A stretch of DNA of 64,000 bases from NCBI RefSeq assembly GCF_013364235.1, contig NZ_CP054919.1, positions 8,213,239 through 8,277,238 of the forward strand. The letters run 5' to 3'. This DNA comes from Kitasatospora sp. NA04385. Its GTDB lineage: Bacteria; Actinomycetota; Actinomycetes; Streptomycetales; Streptomycetaceae. A program made the translations under genes and the position numbers. Of the stretch, positions 32,101 through 42,366 are shown piece after piece. Each line of letters begins with the position of its first letter. Position 1 is the stretch's first letter. The notes below the pieces were generated by a model, which worked only from the letters and a program-made list of their open reading frames with translations, ran no database searches and was not told where the DNA came from.

Positions 32101-33527
32101 ACACCGACCAGCCCGAGGGCCTCACCCAGACCCCGCAGGCCGACGCCCGCCGGCTCTTCGACGAGACCCACGCGCTGCTGCCCAAGAGCTACCCCGCGGG
32201 CACCAAGCTGCGCCTGCAGCGCGACAGCGGCGACACCGCCTCCTCCTACACGATCGACCTGATCGACCTGGAGCAGGTCGCCCCGCCCAAGGCCAAGCCG
32301 GCCGAGTGCACCTCGATCACCGACTTCGGCGCCGTCCCCGACGACGGCAAGGACGACACCGCCGCGATCCAGGCCGCCGTGACGGCCGACCAGAACGGCA
32401 GCATCTCCTGCGTCTGGATCCCCCAGGGCCAGTGGCGCCAGGAGCAGAAGATCCTCACCGTCGACCCGCTGCACCGCGGCAACTACAACCAGGTCGGCAT
32501 CCGCGACGTCACCATCCGCGGCGCGGGCATGTGGTACTCGCAGTTCTACACGCTCACCGAACCGCAGAACGTCGTCGGCGGCATCAACCACCCGCACGAG
32601 GGCAACTTCGGCTTCGACATCGACGACAACACCAAGATCTCCGACGTCGCGATCTTCGGCTCCGGCCGGATCCGCGGCGCCTCCGACGGCTCCGAGGGCG
32701 GCGTCGGCCTCAACGGCCGGTTCGGCAAGAACACGAAGATCGAGAACGTCTGGATCGAGCACGCCAACGTCGCCGTCTGGGTCGGCCGCGACTACGACAA
32801 CATCCCCGACCTGTGGAACCCCGCCGACGGACTCCAGTTCAGCGGCATGCGGATCCGCGACACCTACGCCGACGGCATCAACTTCGCCGACGGCACCCGC
32901 AACTCCACCGTGTTCAACTCGACCTTCCGCACCACCGGTGACGACTCGATGGCCGTCTGGTCCAACAAGTACGTCAAGAACACCGCCGTCGACATCGGCC
33001 ACGACAACGCCTTCGTCAACAACACCGTCCAGCTCCCGTGGCGCGCCACCGGCATCGCGGTCTACGGCGGCTACGGCAACCGGATCGAGAACAACCTGGT
33101 CTACGACACCGCCAACTACCCCGGCATCATGCTCGCCACCGACCACGACCCGCTGCCCTTCTCCGGACAGACCCTGATCGCCAACAACGCGATCTACCGC
33201 AGCGGCGGCGCGTTCTGGAACGAGGCCCAGCAGTTCGGCGCGCTCACCCTGTTCGCCGCCAACCAGGACATCCCCGGCGTCGTCATCCGCGACACCGAGA
33301 TCCACGACAGCACCTACGACGGCATCCAGTTCAAGACCGGCGGCGGGACCGTCCCCGACGTCAGGATCAGCAACGTGCGGATCGACAAGTCCAACAACGG
33401 CGCGGGCATCCTGGCGATGTCCGGCGCCCGCGGCAGCGCCGTCCTGACCAACGTGCAGATCAGCGGCTCCGCCACCGGCGACGTCGTCCGCCAGCCCGGC
33501 ACCACCTTCACCATCACCAACGGCTAG
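29184..33527 (+). CDS. Secreted multidomain GH87 alpha-1,3-glucanase (mutanase/mycodextranase type)
   Basis: 1447 residues. Order: signal peptide (1-32), two discoidin/CBM32 domains (~33-310), two fibronectin type III domains (~312-500), a third discoidin domain (~505-648), two CARDB-like domains (~650-865), a CBM6/35-like domain (~870-1030) and a C-terminal parallel beta-helix catalytic domain (~1038-1447). Three aspartates, D1230 (YADGIN), D1253 and D1254 (TGDDS), have the same 23/24-residue spacing as the catalytic Asp trio of Bacillus-type GH87 enzymes. The likely substrate is alpha-1,3-glucan (fungal cell wall, mutan). ATG 29184 follows GAGGGA. It stands alone behind its own promoter. 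Confidence 0.92.
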   Translation: MRSKRLLPRLTATSVVTGMLLLAGPVLPARAAGGPDLAAGKTVTASSANGQYTAANVNDGNQSTYWESGSAALPQWVQVDLGSAAKVDQVVLKLPAGWGARNETLAVLGSTDGSNFTPLAAAAGYAFDPASGNTVRIDFPAATARWVRVQVSANTGWQAAQISEFEVHGASTASANLLAGRTFTAGGTSQNYGAGNVGDGNQATYWESANNAFPQWIQGDLGSAAKVDRLVLKLPAGWEQRTETFKVQGSTDGSTFTDLLAPAAYSFDPAAGNQVTVSLPTSTTRYLRLLFTANSAWPAAQLSEFEAYGPTSGDTQAPTAPTNLAYTQPEAGKIRLTWSAASDNTAVTGYDVYADGRLAASVDGSTLTWTDTRPASDTVTYTVRAKDAAGNQSNPSAPVTRTGEAPGDTAKPSAPGNLAYTEPAAGQIRLTWDAATDNVGVTGYDVYADGQLKASTAATVRTWTDSQPATATVTYTVRAKDAAGNQSDPSAPVTRTGSGTGTPGSNLAAGKPIEASGQAWTFAPANANDGSLSTYWEGNSGAFPNTLTVHLGSDADLQNVVVKLNPDASWGARTQNIQVLGRADGATAFTSLKGAADYRFDPASGANTVTVPVTGRAADLQLKFTSNTGAPAGQVAELQVVGTPAPNPDLTVTDVAWSPADPDETTAITLRATVKNTGNLPAAATTADLLLGGALADSVDVPALAAGESATVSKAIGTRPQGSYLPSVRVDPKNTVRERNEDNNLLAASSPITVRQAPGPDLEVLDVTPNPASPAAGAATSFTVKLHNRGIDPAPAGVTRLTVGTATLDTATPAIGAGQTLTLPVTGTWTAVAGGATVAVTADATNTAKETNEGNNTYSKAIVVGRGAAAPFTSYEAEDGSYQGELLQADATRTFGHTNYASESSGRKSVKLTATGQYVEITSTVPTNSIVVRNSIPDAPGGGGIDATLSLYADNVFVQKLNLTSKYSWLYGNTDQPEGLTQTPQADARRLFDETHALLPKSYPAGTKLRLQRDSGDTASSYTIDLIDLEQVAPPKAKPAECTSITDFGAVPDDGKDDTAAIQAAVTADQNGSISCVWIPQGQWRQEQKILTVDPLHRGNYNQVGIRDVTIRGAGMWYSQFYTLTEPQNVVGGINHPHEGNFGFDIDDNTKISDVAIFGSGRIRGASDGSEGGVGLNGRFGKNTKIENVWIEHANVAVWVGRDYDNIPDLWNPADGLQFSGMRIRDTYADGINFADGTRNSTVFNSTFRTTGDDSMAVWSNKYVKNTAVDIGHDNAFVNNTVQLPWRATGIAVYGGYGNRIENNLVYDTANYPGIMLATDHDPLPFSGQTLIANNAIYRSGGAFWNEAQQFGALTLFAANQDIPGVVIRDTEIHDSTYDGIQFKTGGGTVPDVRISNVRIDKSNNGAGILAMSGARGSAVLTNVQISGSATGDVVRQPGTTFTITNG

Positions 33528-33546
33528 CCGACCCGTCCGGCCCGCC

Positions 33547-33590
33547 GGACCGTCTTGTTCCCGGCCCCCCGGCCGGGAACAAGACGGTCC
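33547..33590. terminator. First of twin terminators between GH87 and GH6
   Basis: A perfect 20-bp stem (33547-33566 with 33571-33590) with a CCCC loop, directly after the GH87 stop. It can act on both converging transcripts. Confidence 0.82.
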
Positions 33591-33640
33591 GCCGTCTTCC
33601 GGAGCGCCGCCGGACTCACGGCGGTGCTCCGGAAGACGGC
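33591..33640. terminator. Second of twin terminators between GH87 and GH6
   Basis: A 22-bp stem with one G-T pair (33591-33612 with 33619-33640) abuts the first hairpin and ends 2 bp before the GH6 stop. Confidence 0.8.
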
Positions 33641-33642
33641 CG

Positions 33643-34923
33643 TCAGCGGCCGGTGTTGAAGGTCAGCGCCGGGCTCGCGTTGGCGGCCAGGGTGTGCGCG
33701 AACTCCGGCCACCAGGCGCCGGCCGCCGGGTCCTCGATGCCGTACTCCGGGTCGACCGGACCGGCCGTGCCGCGGTGGCAGGTGCCGTCGGACTCGCCGA
33801 TGGTCTTGACGTAGAGGTAGGCGTCGGCGAGCGGCCGGCCGGTGTTCGCGGTGGGGCGGACGCCGATGCCGCGGCCGGGGGCGTTGCACCAGGGCTCGGC
33901 GTCGGTGTACTTGCCCGCCGGGGGCACCCAGGCGCCCTGGCCGTTGCGGCTGTTGTCCAGGACGTAGTGCGTCAGGTCCTTCACCGGCGGCGCGCCCACG
34001 ACCTGGTCGAACCAGGCGTCGGTCCACTTCCAGGTGGACGGGTCGGCGAACTCGACCGCGTTGCCGGGCCGTCCGTCGTTGGGGGCGGCGGGGGAGTAGT
34101 ACTGGCTGGCGCAGGCGTCGGTCCGGCCGCGGGCCTCGGCCGGGCCCGCGGTGGCGTACCAGACGCACTCGGAGACCCAGGTCGCGTACCGGTTGAGCTG
34201 GTCGGTGGGCTGGTAGTTGGAGACGTTCAGGGCGAAGCCCTGGGTCTTGGCCAGGTTCGCCTTGAGCAGCCGTCCGGCCAGCTCGCCGACCGGCTGCCAG
34301 TTGCTGCTGCCGCCGTCGAGGTAGACGGAGGTCTTCGGCTCGGCCTCCATGATGTCCACCGCGGCGCGGACGTTGGCGTAGCGCTCCTCGGTGCGGGTGC
34401 CGTCCGGGTCGCCCTCCGGGCAGTCCTTGGGCAGCAGGGCCAGGCCGTCGGGTTCGACGATCACCGCGGCGCGGCCGGTGCCGATGCCGTCGGCCACGCC
34501 CTGGACCCAGGCGCGGTACTCCTCGGGGCTGTCGGCGCCGCCGGCCGAGTAGAAGCTGCAGTCGCGGCCGGTGACGTTGTAGAGCACGAAGACCGGGACG
34601 GTGCCGGTGGCCCTGGCCGCCAGCATGGTCCGCTGGACGACCTTCCTGATCTCGGCGGGGGTGCCGTAGTCCAGCCAGATCGCCTGCGGCCAGCTGGCCA
34701 ACTGGGCCATCCGCAGGGCGTCCTGCACCTTGCCCGCCTTGAGGTCGGTGACCGCCTGCCGGGCCGCGCCCGCCTCCGGGTCGACGTAGAAGCGGGTGTT
34801 CTTGGGCAGGGTGTGGTCGGCGGCCGGGACGCCGGGCGCGGCCACTGCCGCGCCACCGCCCAGGGCGCCGGCGGCGAGTGCCGCGCAGGCCGCGGGGACG
34901 AGCAACCGTCTCACTCTGCTCAT
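33643..34923 (-). CDS. Secreted GH6 cellulase (endoglucanase/cellobiohydrolase)
   Basis: 426 residues with a signal peptide (VPAACAALAAGALGGGAAVAAP). The GH6 barrel blocks are VPVFVLYNVTGRDCSFYSAGG with D121, AVIVEPDGLALL with D159 (the catalytic acid) and YVLDNSRNGQGAW with D323. These are the conserved aspartates of family 6. There is no carbohydrate-binding module. It would cut cellulose or mixed-linkage beta-glucan by inversion and release cello-oligosaccharides. AAGGAG precedes ATG 34923. It is divergent from the lacI gene, with palindromes at 35140 and 35271 in the shared region. Confidence 0.94.
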   Translation of the reverse strand: MSRVRRLLVPAACAALAAGALGGGAAVAAPGVPAADHTLPKNTRFYVDPEAGAARQAVTDLKAGKVQDALRMAQLASWPQAIWLDYGTPAEIRKVVQRTMLAARATGTVPVFVLYNVTGRDCSFYSAGGADSPEEYRAWVQGVADGIGTGRAAVIVEPDGLALLPKDCPEGDPDGTRTEERYANVRAAVDIMEAEPKTSVYLDGGSSNWQPVGELAGRLLKANLAKTQGFALNVSNYQPTDQLNRYATWVSECVWYATAGPAEARGRTDACASQYYSPAAPNDGRPGNAVEFADPSTWKWTDAWFDQVVGAPPVKDLTHYVLDNSRNGQGAWVPPAGKYTDAEPWCNAPGRGIGVRPTANTGRPLADAYLYVKTIGESDGTCHRGTAGPVDPEYGIEDPAAGAWWPEFAHTLAANASPALTFNTGR

Positions 34924-35139
34924 GGGGGAGGTCTCCTTCGTACGGGGTGGGTGGGGCCGTCCGCCGGGGACGGGTGGGTCCGGGGCGGAGCAGGACGCGG
35001 GAGGAACGGCGGTGCGCGGCCCGGGCGGGGCGCCGGTGCGGCGCGGGCCCCGTACGGGCGGGCCGTACTCGGGTGTGCCGTGCGCGGCGGCCGGGGTGGT
35101 GGTGGGGCGGACGGGAGGGCCGGGTTCGGGGGCGCCCAC

Positions 35140-35153
35140 TGGAAGCGCTTCCG
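35140..35153. promoter_or_regulatory. CebR-like operator between GH6 and lacI-type gene
   Basis: TGGAAGCGCTTCCG is a near-perfect palindrome of the class found in front of the GH1 operon. It differs from the CebR box TGGGAGCGCTCCCA at two symmetric positions and at its end. It lies 217 bp upstream of GH6. Confidence 0.7.
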
Positions 35154-35270
35154 GTTCTACGGTCGGCCGGGGCCGTCACGGGCACTCATGGTGGGGGGAG
35201 CGCGTTGGAAGTGTCAAGGCACAGCGGCGGGCAGGCGCGGGGCGGATGCTCCGGTGCGGGGCCGGGGGCA

Positions 35271-35286
35271 CCGGAAGCGCTACCGG
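35271..35286. promoter_or_regulatory. Degenerate LacI-type palindrome upstream of lacI-type gene
   Basis: CCGGAAGCGCTACCGG keeps the central AGCGCT of the other sites with changed flanks. It lies about 115 bp before the regulator start and may serve autoregulation. Confidence 0.5.
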
Positions 35287-35399
35287 AATTCCGGCCCGAT
35301 CGGCCCGGTTCCTCACGGTGGAGCGCCCTTCGGGCGGCCGGAGTCGTGGGATCATCGCAGTGTCCGCCGCCACGTGAAACCCGAGGAGCAAGTGTTTCG

Positions 35400-36419
35400 A
35401 TGGACCCGTCGCCCAGGCGCATGCCGACCCTCGACGAAGTGGCGGAGCGCGCCGGGGTCTCCCGTACCGCCGCCTCGCGCGTGATCAACAACGTCCCGCA
35501 CGTCAGCCGGGCCAAGCGGGAGGCGGTGGAGCGGGCGGTCCGGGAACTGGGCTACGTCCCCAACCCGACGGCGCGCGCCCTGGCCACCCGCAAGGTCGGC
35601 GCGGTGGTGCTGGCCGCCTCCAGCGACGAGGCCGGGCTGTTCGCCGACCCCTTCTTCGCCGAGGTCGTGGTGGGGGTGAGCGCCGCGCTGGAGCAGTCCG
35701 ACCTGGAGCTGATCCTGCTGCTGGCCAACACCCCGCGCGGCCGGGAGCGGCTGCGGCAGATGATCCGCTCGCGGCGGGCGGACGGCATCATGCTGATGCC
35801 GCTGCACGGCGACGACCCGCTGGGCGGGCTGGGCGACGAGTCCGGCGTCCCGGTGGTCTTCGGCGGCCTGCCGCTGACCGGCGAGCCGCGCTGGTACGTG
35901 GACGCCGACAACCGCGGCGGGGCCAGGCTGGCGGCCGAGCACCTGGTGGGCAGCGGCCGGCGGCGACCGGTGATGATCACCGGCCAGGCGGACCAGCTGG
36001 TCTCCGCGACCCGCGAACAGGGCTTCGCCGAGGGCCTGCTGCTGGCCGGCGTCCCGCTGCTGGACGTGGCCTCCGGCGACTTCCAGGTGGAGGGCGGCGC
36101 CGACGCGATGGACCGGCTGCTGGACGCCCACCCCCGGCTGGACGCGGTCTTCGCCGCCTCGGACAACATGGCGATCGGCGCGCTCCAGGCGCTGCGCCGC
36201 CGCGGCCGCCGGGTGCCCGAGGACGTGGCGGTGGTCGGCTTCGACGACCTGGCGGGCGCCCGGGTGGCCAACCCGCCGCTGACCACGGTGCACCAGCCGG
36301 TGCGGGCGCTGGGCCACGAGATGGCCCGGATGCTGGTCAGCGCGATCGAGGGCCAGGACCCGAGCCCGCTGATCCTGCCGACCCGGCTGACCGTCCGCGA
36401 ATCCGCCCCGGCCCGCTGA
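35400..36419 (+). CDS. LacI-family repressor, CebR-like
   Basis: 339 residues. The LacI helix-turn-helix and hinge occupy residues ~8-65 (PTLDEVAERAGVSRTAASRVINN, then LGYVPNPTARALATRKVGAVVLA), and the periplasmic-binding-like effector domain follows (DPFFAEVVVGVSAAL, YVDADNRGGARLAAEHLV, LDAVFAASDNMAIGALQALR, VAVVGFDDLAGARVANPPLTTVHQP). The order of blocks is as in CebR, the cellobiose-responsive repressor. GAGGAG lies 12 bp before ATG 35400. It is divergent from GH6 and just upstream of the GH1-transporter operon. Repeated AGCGCT-centred palindromes nearby are its probable operators, with a beta-glucan oligosaccharide as likely inducer. Confidence 0.9.
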   Translation: MDPSPRRMPTLDEVAERAGVSRTAASRVINNVPHVSRAKREAVERAVRELGYVPNPTARALATRKVGAVVLAASSDEAGLFADPFFAEVVVGVSAALEQSDLELILLLANTPRGRERLRQMIRSRRADGIMLMPLHGDDPLGGLGDESGVPVVFGGLPLTGEPRWYVDADNRGGARLAAEHLVGSGRRRPVMITGQADQLVSATREQGFAEGLLLAGVPLLDVASGDFQVEGGADAMDRLLDAHPRLDAVFAASDNMAIGALQALRRRGRRVPEDVAVVGFDDLAGARVANPPLTTVHQPVRALGHEMARMLVSAIEGQDPSPLILPTRLTVRESAPAR

Positions 36420-36476
36420 GGCCCGGACCGGCCCCGTCCGATCGTCCTGATCCGGCAGGGCCGGGCTCCGGCTGAC

Positions 36477-36490
36477 TGGAAGCGCTTCCA
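36477..36490. promoter_or_regulatory. Perfect LacI-type palindrome upstream of GH1 operon
   Basis: TGGAAGCGCTTCCA, a perfect 14-bp palindrome. It lies just upstream of a TTGACA (-35-like, 36521-36526) and ends 216 bp before the GH1 start. Confidence 0.75.
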
Positions 36491-36520
36491 AATTGTTTCC
36501 GGTTTACCCGGCCGACCCAC

Positions 36521-36550
36521 TTGACACCTCCTGCTTACCGAGCCGAAACT
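36521..36550 (+). promoter_or_regulatory. Possible GH1 operon promoter
   Basis: TTGACA (36521-36526) is a consensus -35 box; GAAACT at 36545-36550 is a weak -10 with 18-bp spacing. The pair lies between two identical 14-bp palindromes. Confidence 0.45.
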
Positions 36551-36563
36551 TTCGGCACGGCCG

Positions 36564-36577
36564 TGGAAGCGCTTCCA
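36564..36577. promoter_or_regulatory. Second identical palindrome near the transcription start
   Basis: TGGAAGCGCTTCCA again, just downstream of the possible -10 box, where a bound repressor would block transcription. Two more GCTTCC half sites follow (36583 onward). Confidence 0.75.
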
Positions 36578-36690
36578 GTCACGCTTCCAGTCCTGCTTCC
36601 GGCCATGGACCCACGAGTCCCCTCTCCGCACCAGCAAGTCGCCCGGCCCGCGGTCGGCGACGCAGCGCATCCTTGCGCCATGCCCAAGAA

Positions 36691-36704
36691 TGGGAGCGCT
36701 CCCA
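36691..36704. promoter_or_regulatory. Perfect CebR box overlapping the GH1 ribosome site
   Basis: TGGGAGCGCTCCCA equals the published CebR box. It ends 2 bases before ATG 36706, and its GGGAG is the only Shine-Dalgarno-like sequence for that gene. Confidence 0.85.
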
Positions 36705-36705
36705 A

Positions 36706-38148
<1,443 letters not shown>

Positions 38149-38162
38149 AGGAGCGCCCGCAG

Positions 38163-39149
38163 ATGCGAACGATCCTGCGCCGTCTCGGCTTCTACCTGCT
38201 GGCCGGCTTCGCGGCGGTGACCGCCAACTTCTTCCTGGCCCGGCTGCTGCCCGGCAGCGCGCTGCAGAACGTGCTGTCCAAGCTGCGCTCGGCCAACCTC
38301 GACCAGGAGGCGATCAAGGCCCTGGAGGCCCAGTACGGCGGAGGCCACGCGAGCCTGGTCTCGCAGTACCTGACGTACCTGAACCACCTGCTCCACGGCG
38401 ACCTCGGCGTCTCCACCTCGCAGTCCTCGCCGGTGGCGACCATCCTGGGCGAGACCCTGCCCTGGACGCTCGGACTGGTGGGCACGGCGACCGTGCTGGC
38501 CTTCCTGGTCGGCACGGTGGGCGGCATCGTGATCGGCTGGAAGCGCAGCGGGCTGCTGGACGGCCTGCTGCCGGCCACCACCTTCTTCCAGTCCGTGCCG
38601 TACTTCATCCTGGCCTTCCTGGTGATGATGACGCTGGGCTTCTTCGGCGGCCTCTTCCCGTACCAGAACGGCTACGACATCGGCCGGGACGCCGACCTGA
38701 CCCCGGGCTGGAACGGCCCGTTCGTGCTCAGCGTGGTCGAGCACGGCGCGCTGCCGGTGCTGACCGTGGTGCTGGCCTCGCTGGCCGGCTGGGTGGTCGG
38801 CATGCGCAACCTGATGATCACCACGATGGACGAGGACTACGTCCTGGTCGCGGCGGCGAAGGGCCTGCCGCAGTGGCGGGTGGCGGCGGTGGCCGCGCGC
38901 AACGCGATCCTGCCGACCATCGCCAACTTCGCGCTGTCGATCAGCCTGGTGGTCACCGGCTCGCTGGTGACCGAGATCGTCTTCACCTACCCCGGCGTCG
39001 GCTGGCAGATCTACCAGGCCGTCCTCACCGGCGACTTCCCGCTGCTCCAGGGCATCCTGCTGGTCGTCGTGTTCACCGTGCTGGCCGTGAACCTGCTCGC
39101 GGACATCGCCTACGTCGCCCTCGACCCCCGCGCCCGCAAGGAGGCCTGA
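38163..39149 (+). CDS. Opp/Dpp-type ABC permease (DppB-like)
   Basis: 328 residues with six membrane segments. The N-terminal part fits DppB/OppB (LLAGFAAVTANFFLARLLPGSA, then a large extracytoplasmic loop). The permease EAA-like loop reads DYVLVAAAKGLPQWRVAAVAARNAILP. AAGGAG precedes ATG 38163 and the gene follows GH1 by 14 bp. In place of peptides, the context suggests beta-glucan oligosaccharides, as known for some peptide-family transporters of Thermotoga and archaea. Confidence 0.9.
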   Translation: MRTILRRLGFYLLAGFAAVTANFFLARLLPGSALQNVLSKLRSANLDQEAIKALEAQYGGGHASLVSQYLTYLNHLLHGDLGVSTSQSSPVATILGETLPWTLGLVGTATVLAFLVGTVGGIVIGWKRSGLLDGLLPATTFFQSVPYFILAFLVMMTLGFFGGLFPYQNGYDIGRDADLTPGWNGPFVLSVVEHGALPVLTVVLASLAGWVVGMRNLMITTMDEDYVLVAAAKGLPQWRVAAVAARNAILPTIANFALSISLVVTGSLVTEIVFTYPGVGWQIYQAVLTGDFPLLQGILLVVVFTVLAVNLLADIAYVALDPRARKEA

Positions 39150-39152
39150 GCG

Positions 39153-40208
39153 ATGCCCCGGATGCTCCGCTCCCGCAAGGTGGCCACCGGCCTGGTGCTG
39201 CTGCTGGTCCTGCTGCTGCTGGCCCTGGTCGGGCCGCTGCTCGCCCCGCACGCACCGGACTTCCAGGCCAACCGCAGCAGCGGCCTGCCGCTGCCGCCGT
39301 CCGCCGAGCACTGGCTCGGCACCGACCAGCAGCAGCACGACCTGTTCTCCCGGCTGCTGTCCGGCGGCCGCGACACCCTGCTGATCTCCTTCCTGGCCGG
39401 CGCGCTCGCCAACGTGCTGTCCGTCCTGGTCGGCGTCACCGCCGGGTACCTGGGCGGCCTGGCCGACGAGGTGCTCTCCGCGCTGACCAACATCTTCCTG
39501 GCGCTGCCCGGCCTGCTGATCCTGATGGTGATCATGAAGCCGCTGCCGCCGTCGGAGACCTCGAACCCGCTGCTGATCGGCTCGGTGATCGCGGTCACCG
39601 CGTGGGCCTGGGGCGCCCGGGTGCTGCGGGCCCAGACCATGGCGCTGCGCGGCCAGGACTACGTCGAGGCGTCCAAGGTCATCGGCGAGCGCACCTGGCG
39701 GATCATCCTCTTCGAGGTGGTGCCCAACCTGCTGCCGATCCTGGCCTCGGCGTTCATCTTCACGGTGATCTACGGCATCGGCACCTACACCGCGCTGGCC
39801 TGGCTCGGCGTGATCAGCCCGGCCTCGGTGACCTGGGGCACGGTGCTCAACGAGGCCCAGGCGTCCGGCGCGGCGATCAACGGCTACTGGTGGTGGTACC
39901 TGCCCCCGGCGCTGGCGGTGGCCCTGGTCGGCATCGCGCTGGCGCTGATCAACTTCGGCATCGACGAGGTCACCAACCCCCGGCTGTCCTCGGTCCGCAC
40001 CGGCCGGGCCGCCAAGGTCCGCTTCCGGCTCGGCCTGACCCCGGTGCTGCGCACCGCGACGGAGCCGCGCACCGCGACGGAGCCGCGCACCGCGACGCCG
40101 CCGAGCGAGCGGGACGAACCGCCTTCCGCGGAGGGCGAGTTCACGCCCACGGCGGTGCGGACCGCCGCGAAGAGCGGAGACCCGAAGACCCTGGAGGCCC
40201 AGCCGTGA
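39153..40208 (+). CDS. Opp/Dpp-type ABC permease (DppC-like)
   Basis: 351 residues. A DppC/OppC-like N-terminus (VGPLLAPHAPDFQANRSSGLPLPPS, EHWLGTDQQQHDLFSRLLSGGRDTLL) precedes five to six membrane segments and the loop DYVEASKVIGERTWRIILFEVVPNLLP. The cytoplasmic tail (~res 295-351) is unusual: it holds a repeated TATEPR coded by tandem DNA repeats at 40051-40097. It starts 4 bp after the upstream permease, and its stop overlaps the next gene (GTGA). Confidence 0.9.
   Translation: MPRMLRSRKVATGLVLLLVLLLLALVGPLLAPHAPDFQANRSSGLPLPPSAEHWLGTDQQQHDLFSRLLSGGRDTLLISFLAGALANVLSVLVGVTAGYLGGLADEVLSALTNIFLALPGLLILMVIMKPLPPSETSNPLLIGSVIAVTAWAWGARVLRAQTMALRGQDYVEASKVIGERTWRIILFEVVPNLLPILASAFIFTVIYGIGTYTALAWLGVISPASVTWGTVLNEAQASGAAINGYWWWYLPPALAVALVGIALALINFGIDEVTNPRLSSVRTGRAAKVRFRLGLTPVLRTATEPRTATEPRTATPPSERDEPPSAEGEFTPTAVRTAAKSGDPKTLEAQP
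40051..40097. repeat. Tandem 18-bp repeat inside DppC-like gene
   Basis: The unit GCACCGCGACGGAGCCGC is repeated twice (40051-40068, 40069-40086) plus a partial third copy to 40097. It codes for TATEPR repeats in the cytoplasmic tail and keeps the frame. Confidence 0.8.
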
Positions 40209-41238
40209 CCGGCGAACCGATCCTCGAAGTGCGCGACCTGTGCGTCGACTACGGCCTGGGCGACCGGGCGGTGCGCGCCATCACCGACGCCGGCCTCACC
40301 CTGCACCGGGGCGAGGTGCTCGGCCTGGCCGGCGAGTCCGGCTCCGGCAAGTCCACCCTGGCCTACGCGCTCACCCGGCTGCTGCGCGCCCCCGGCGTGA
40401 TCACCGGCGGCGAGGTCCGCTTCCACGGCCGGGACGGCTCGCTGGACCTGCTGGCGGCGGACGCGGCCGAACTGCGCCGGGTGCGCTGGAACCAGATCTC
40501 GGTGGTCTTCCAGAGCGCGATGCACGCCCTGAACCCGGTGGCCCGGATCGACGCCCAGCTGACCGACGCGCTGCGGGCGCACCGCGCCCGGATGACCGAG
40601 GCGCAGCGCGCCGAACGGGCGGTGGAACTGCTGCGGCTGGTCGGCATCAGCGCGGACCGGCTGCGCAGCTACCCGCACGAGCTGTCCGGCGGCATGCGGC
40701 AGCGGGTGATGATCGCGATGGCGCTGGCGCTGGACCCGGAGATCGTCATCATGGACGAGCCGACCACCGCGCTGGACGTCGTCACCCAGCGCGAGATCCT
40801 CACCGAACTGCTGCGGCTCAAGGACGAGTTGGGCTTCGCGATCGTCTTCATCACGCACGACCTGTCGCTGCTGGTCGAGCTGGCCGACACCATCGCGATC
40901 ATGTACGCGGGACGGCTGCTGGAACGCGGCCCGGCCCGGGAGCTGTTCGAGGGCCCCCGGCACCCGTACACGGTCGGGCTGCTGGACTCCTTCCCCGCGC
41001 TGCACGGCGAACGGGTGCGGATGGAGGGCATCCCCGGTTCGCCGCCGGCCCTGACCGCGCTGCCCACCGGCTGCTCCTTCCACCCGCGCTGCGCGTTCGC
41101 GCTGGAGCGCTGCGCCGTCGACGTCCCGCCCGCCACCGTGCCCGCGGGCGGCTCCGCCGAGCGGCTGGCCGCGTGCTGGCTGCACGGGGACGGCCGTGAA
41201 CTGCCGGCACCGCTGGCCCGATCCCTGGGGAGGAACCT

Positions 41239-41242
<4 letters not shown>
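40205..41242 (+). CDS. Opp/Dpp-type ABC ATPase (DppD-like)
   Basis: 345 residues. Walker A is at 43-51 (GESGSGKST), the signature is LSGGMRQR and Walker [15 protein letters not shown]-terminal oligopeptide/dipeptide (oligo_HPY) domain with the Cys pattern [16 protein letters not shown] marks the DppD/OppD subgroup. GTG 40205 overlaps the upstream stop. Unlike the CUT1 locus at 10-14 kb, this transporter has its own ATPases. Confidence 0.92.

Positions 41243-42362
<1,120 letters not shown>

Positions 42363-42366
<4 letters not shown>

Larger units (their letters stand above)
34924..35399. other. 476-bp divergent regulatory region, no gene
   Basis: This gap separates the GH6 and lacI-type genes. 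It carries the two palindromes described separately and no convincing open frame; long frames through it are high-GC shadows. A third weak half-site cluster (GGGGGAGCGCGTTGGAAG) lies at about 35194-35211. Confidence 0.5.

Noticed and set aside
29199-33305. 1368-codon open frame on the minus strand opposite GH87
   Set aside because: Its translation is Gly/Val/Asp-rich low complexity, the typical shadow of a high-GC gene; the plus frame has clear domains.
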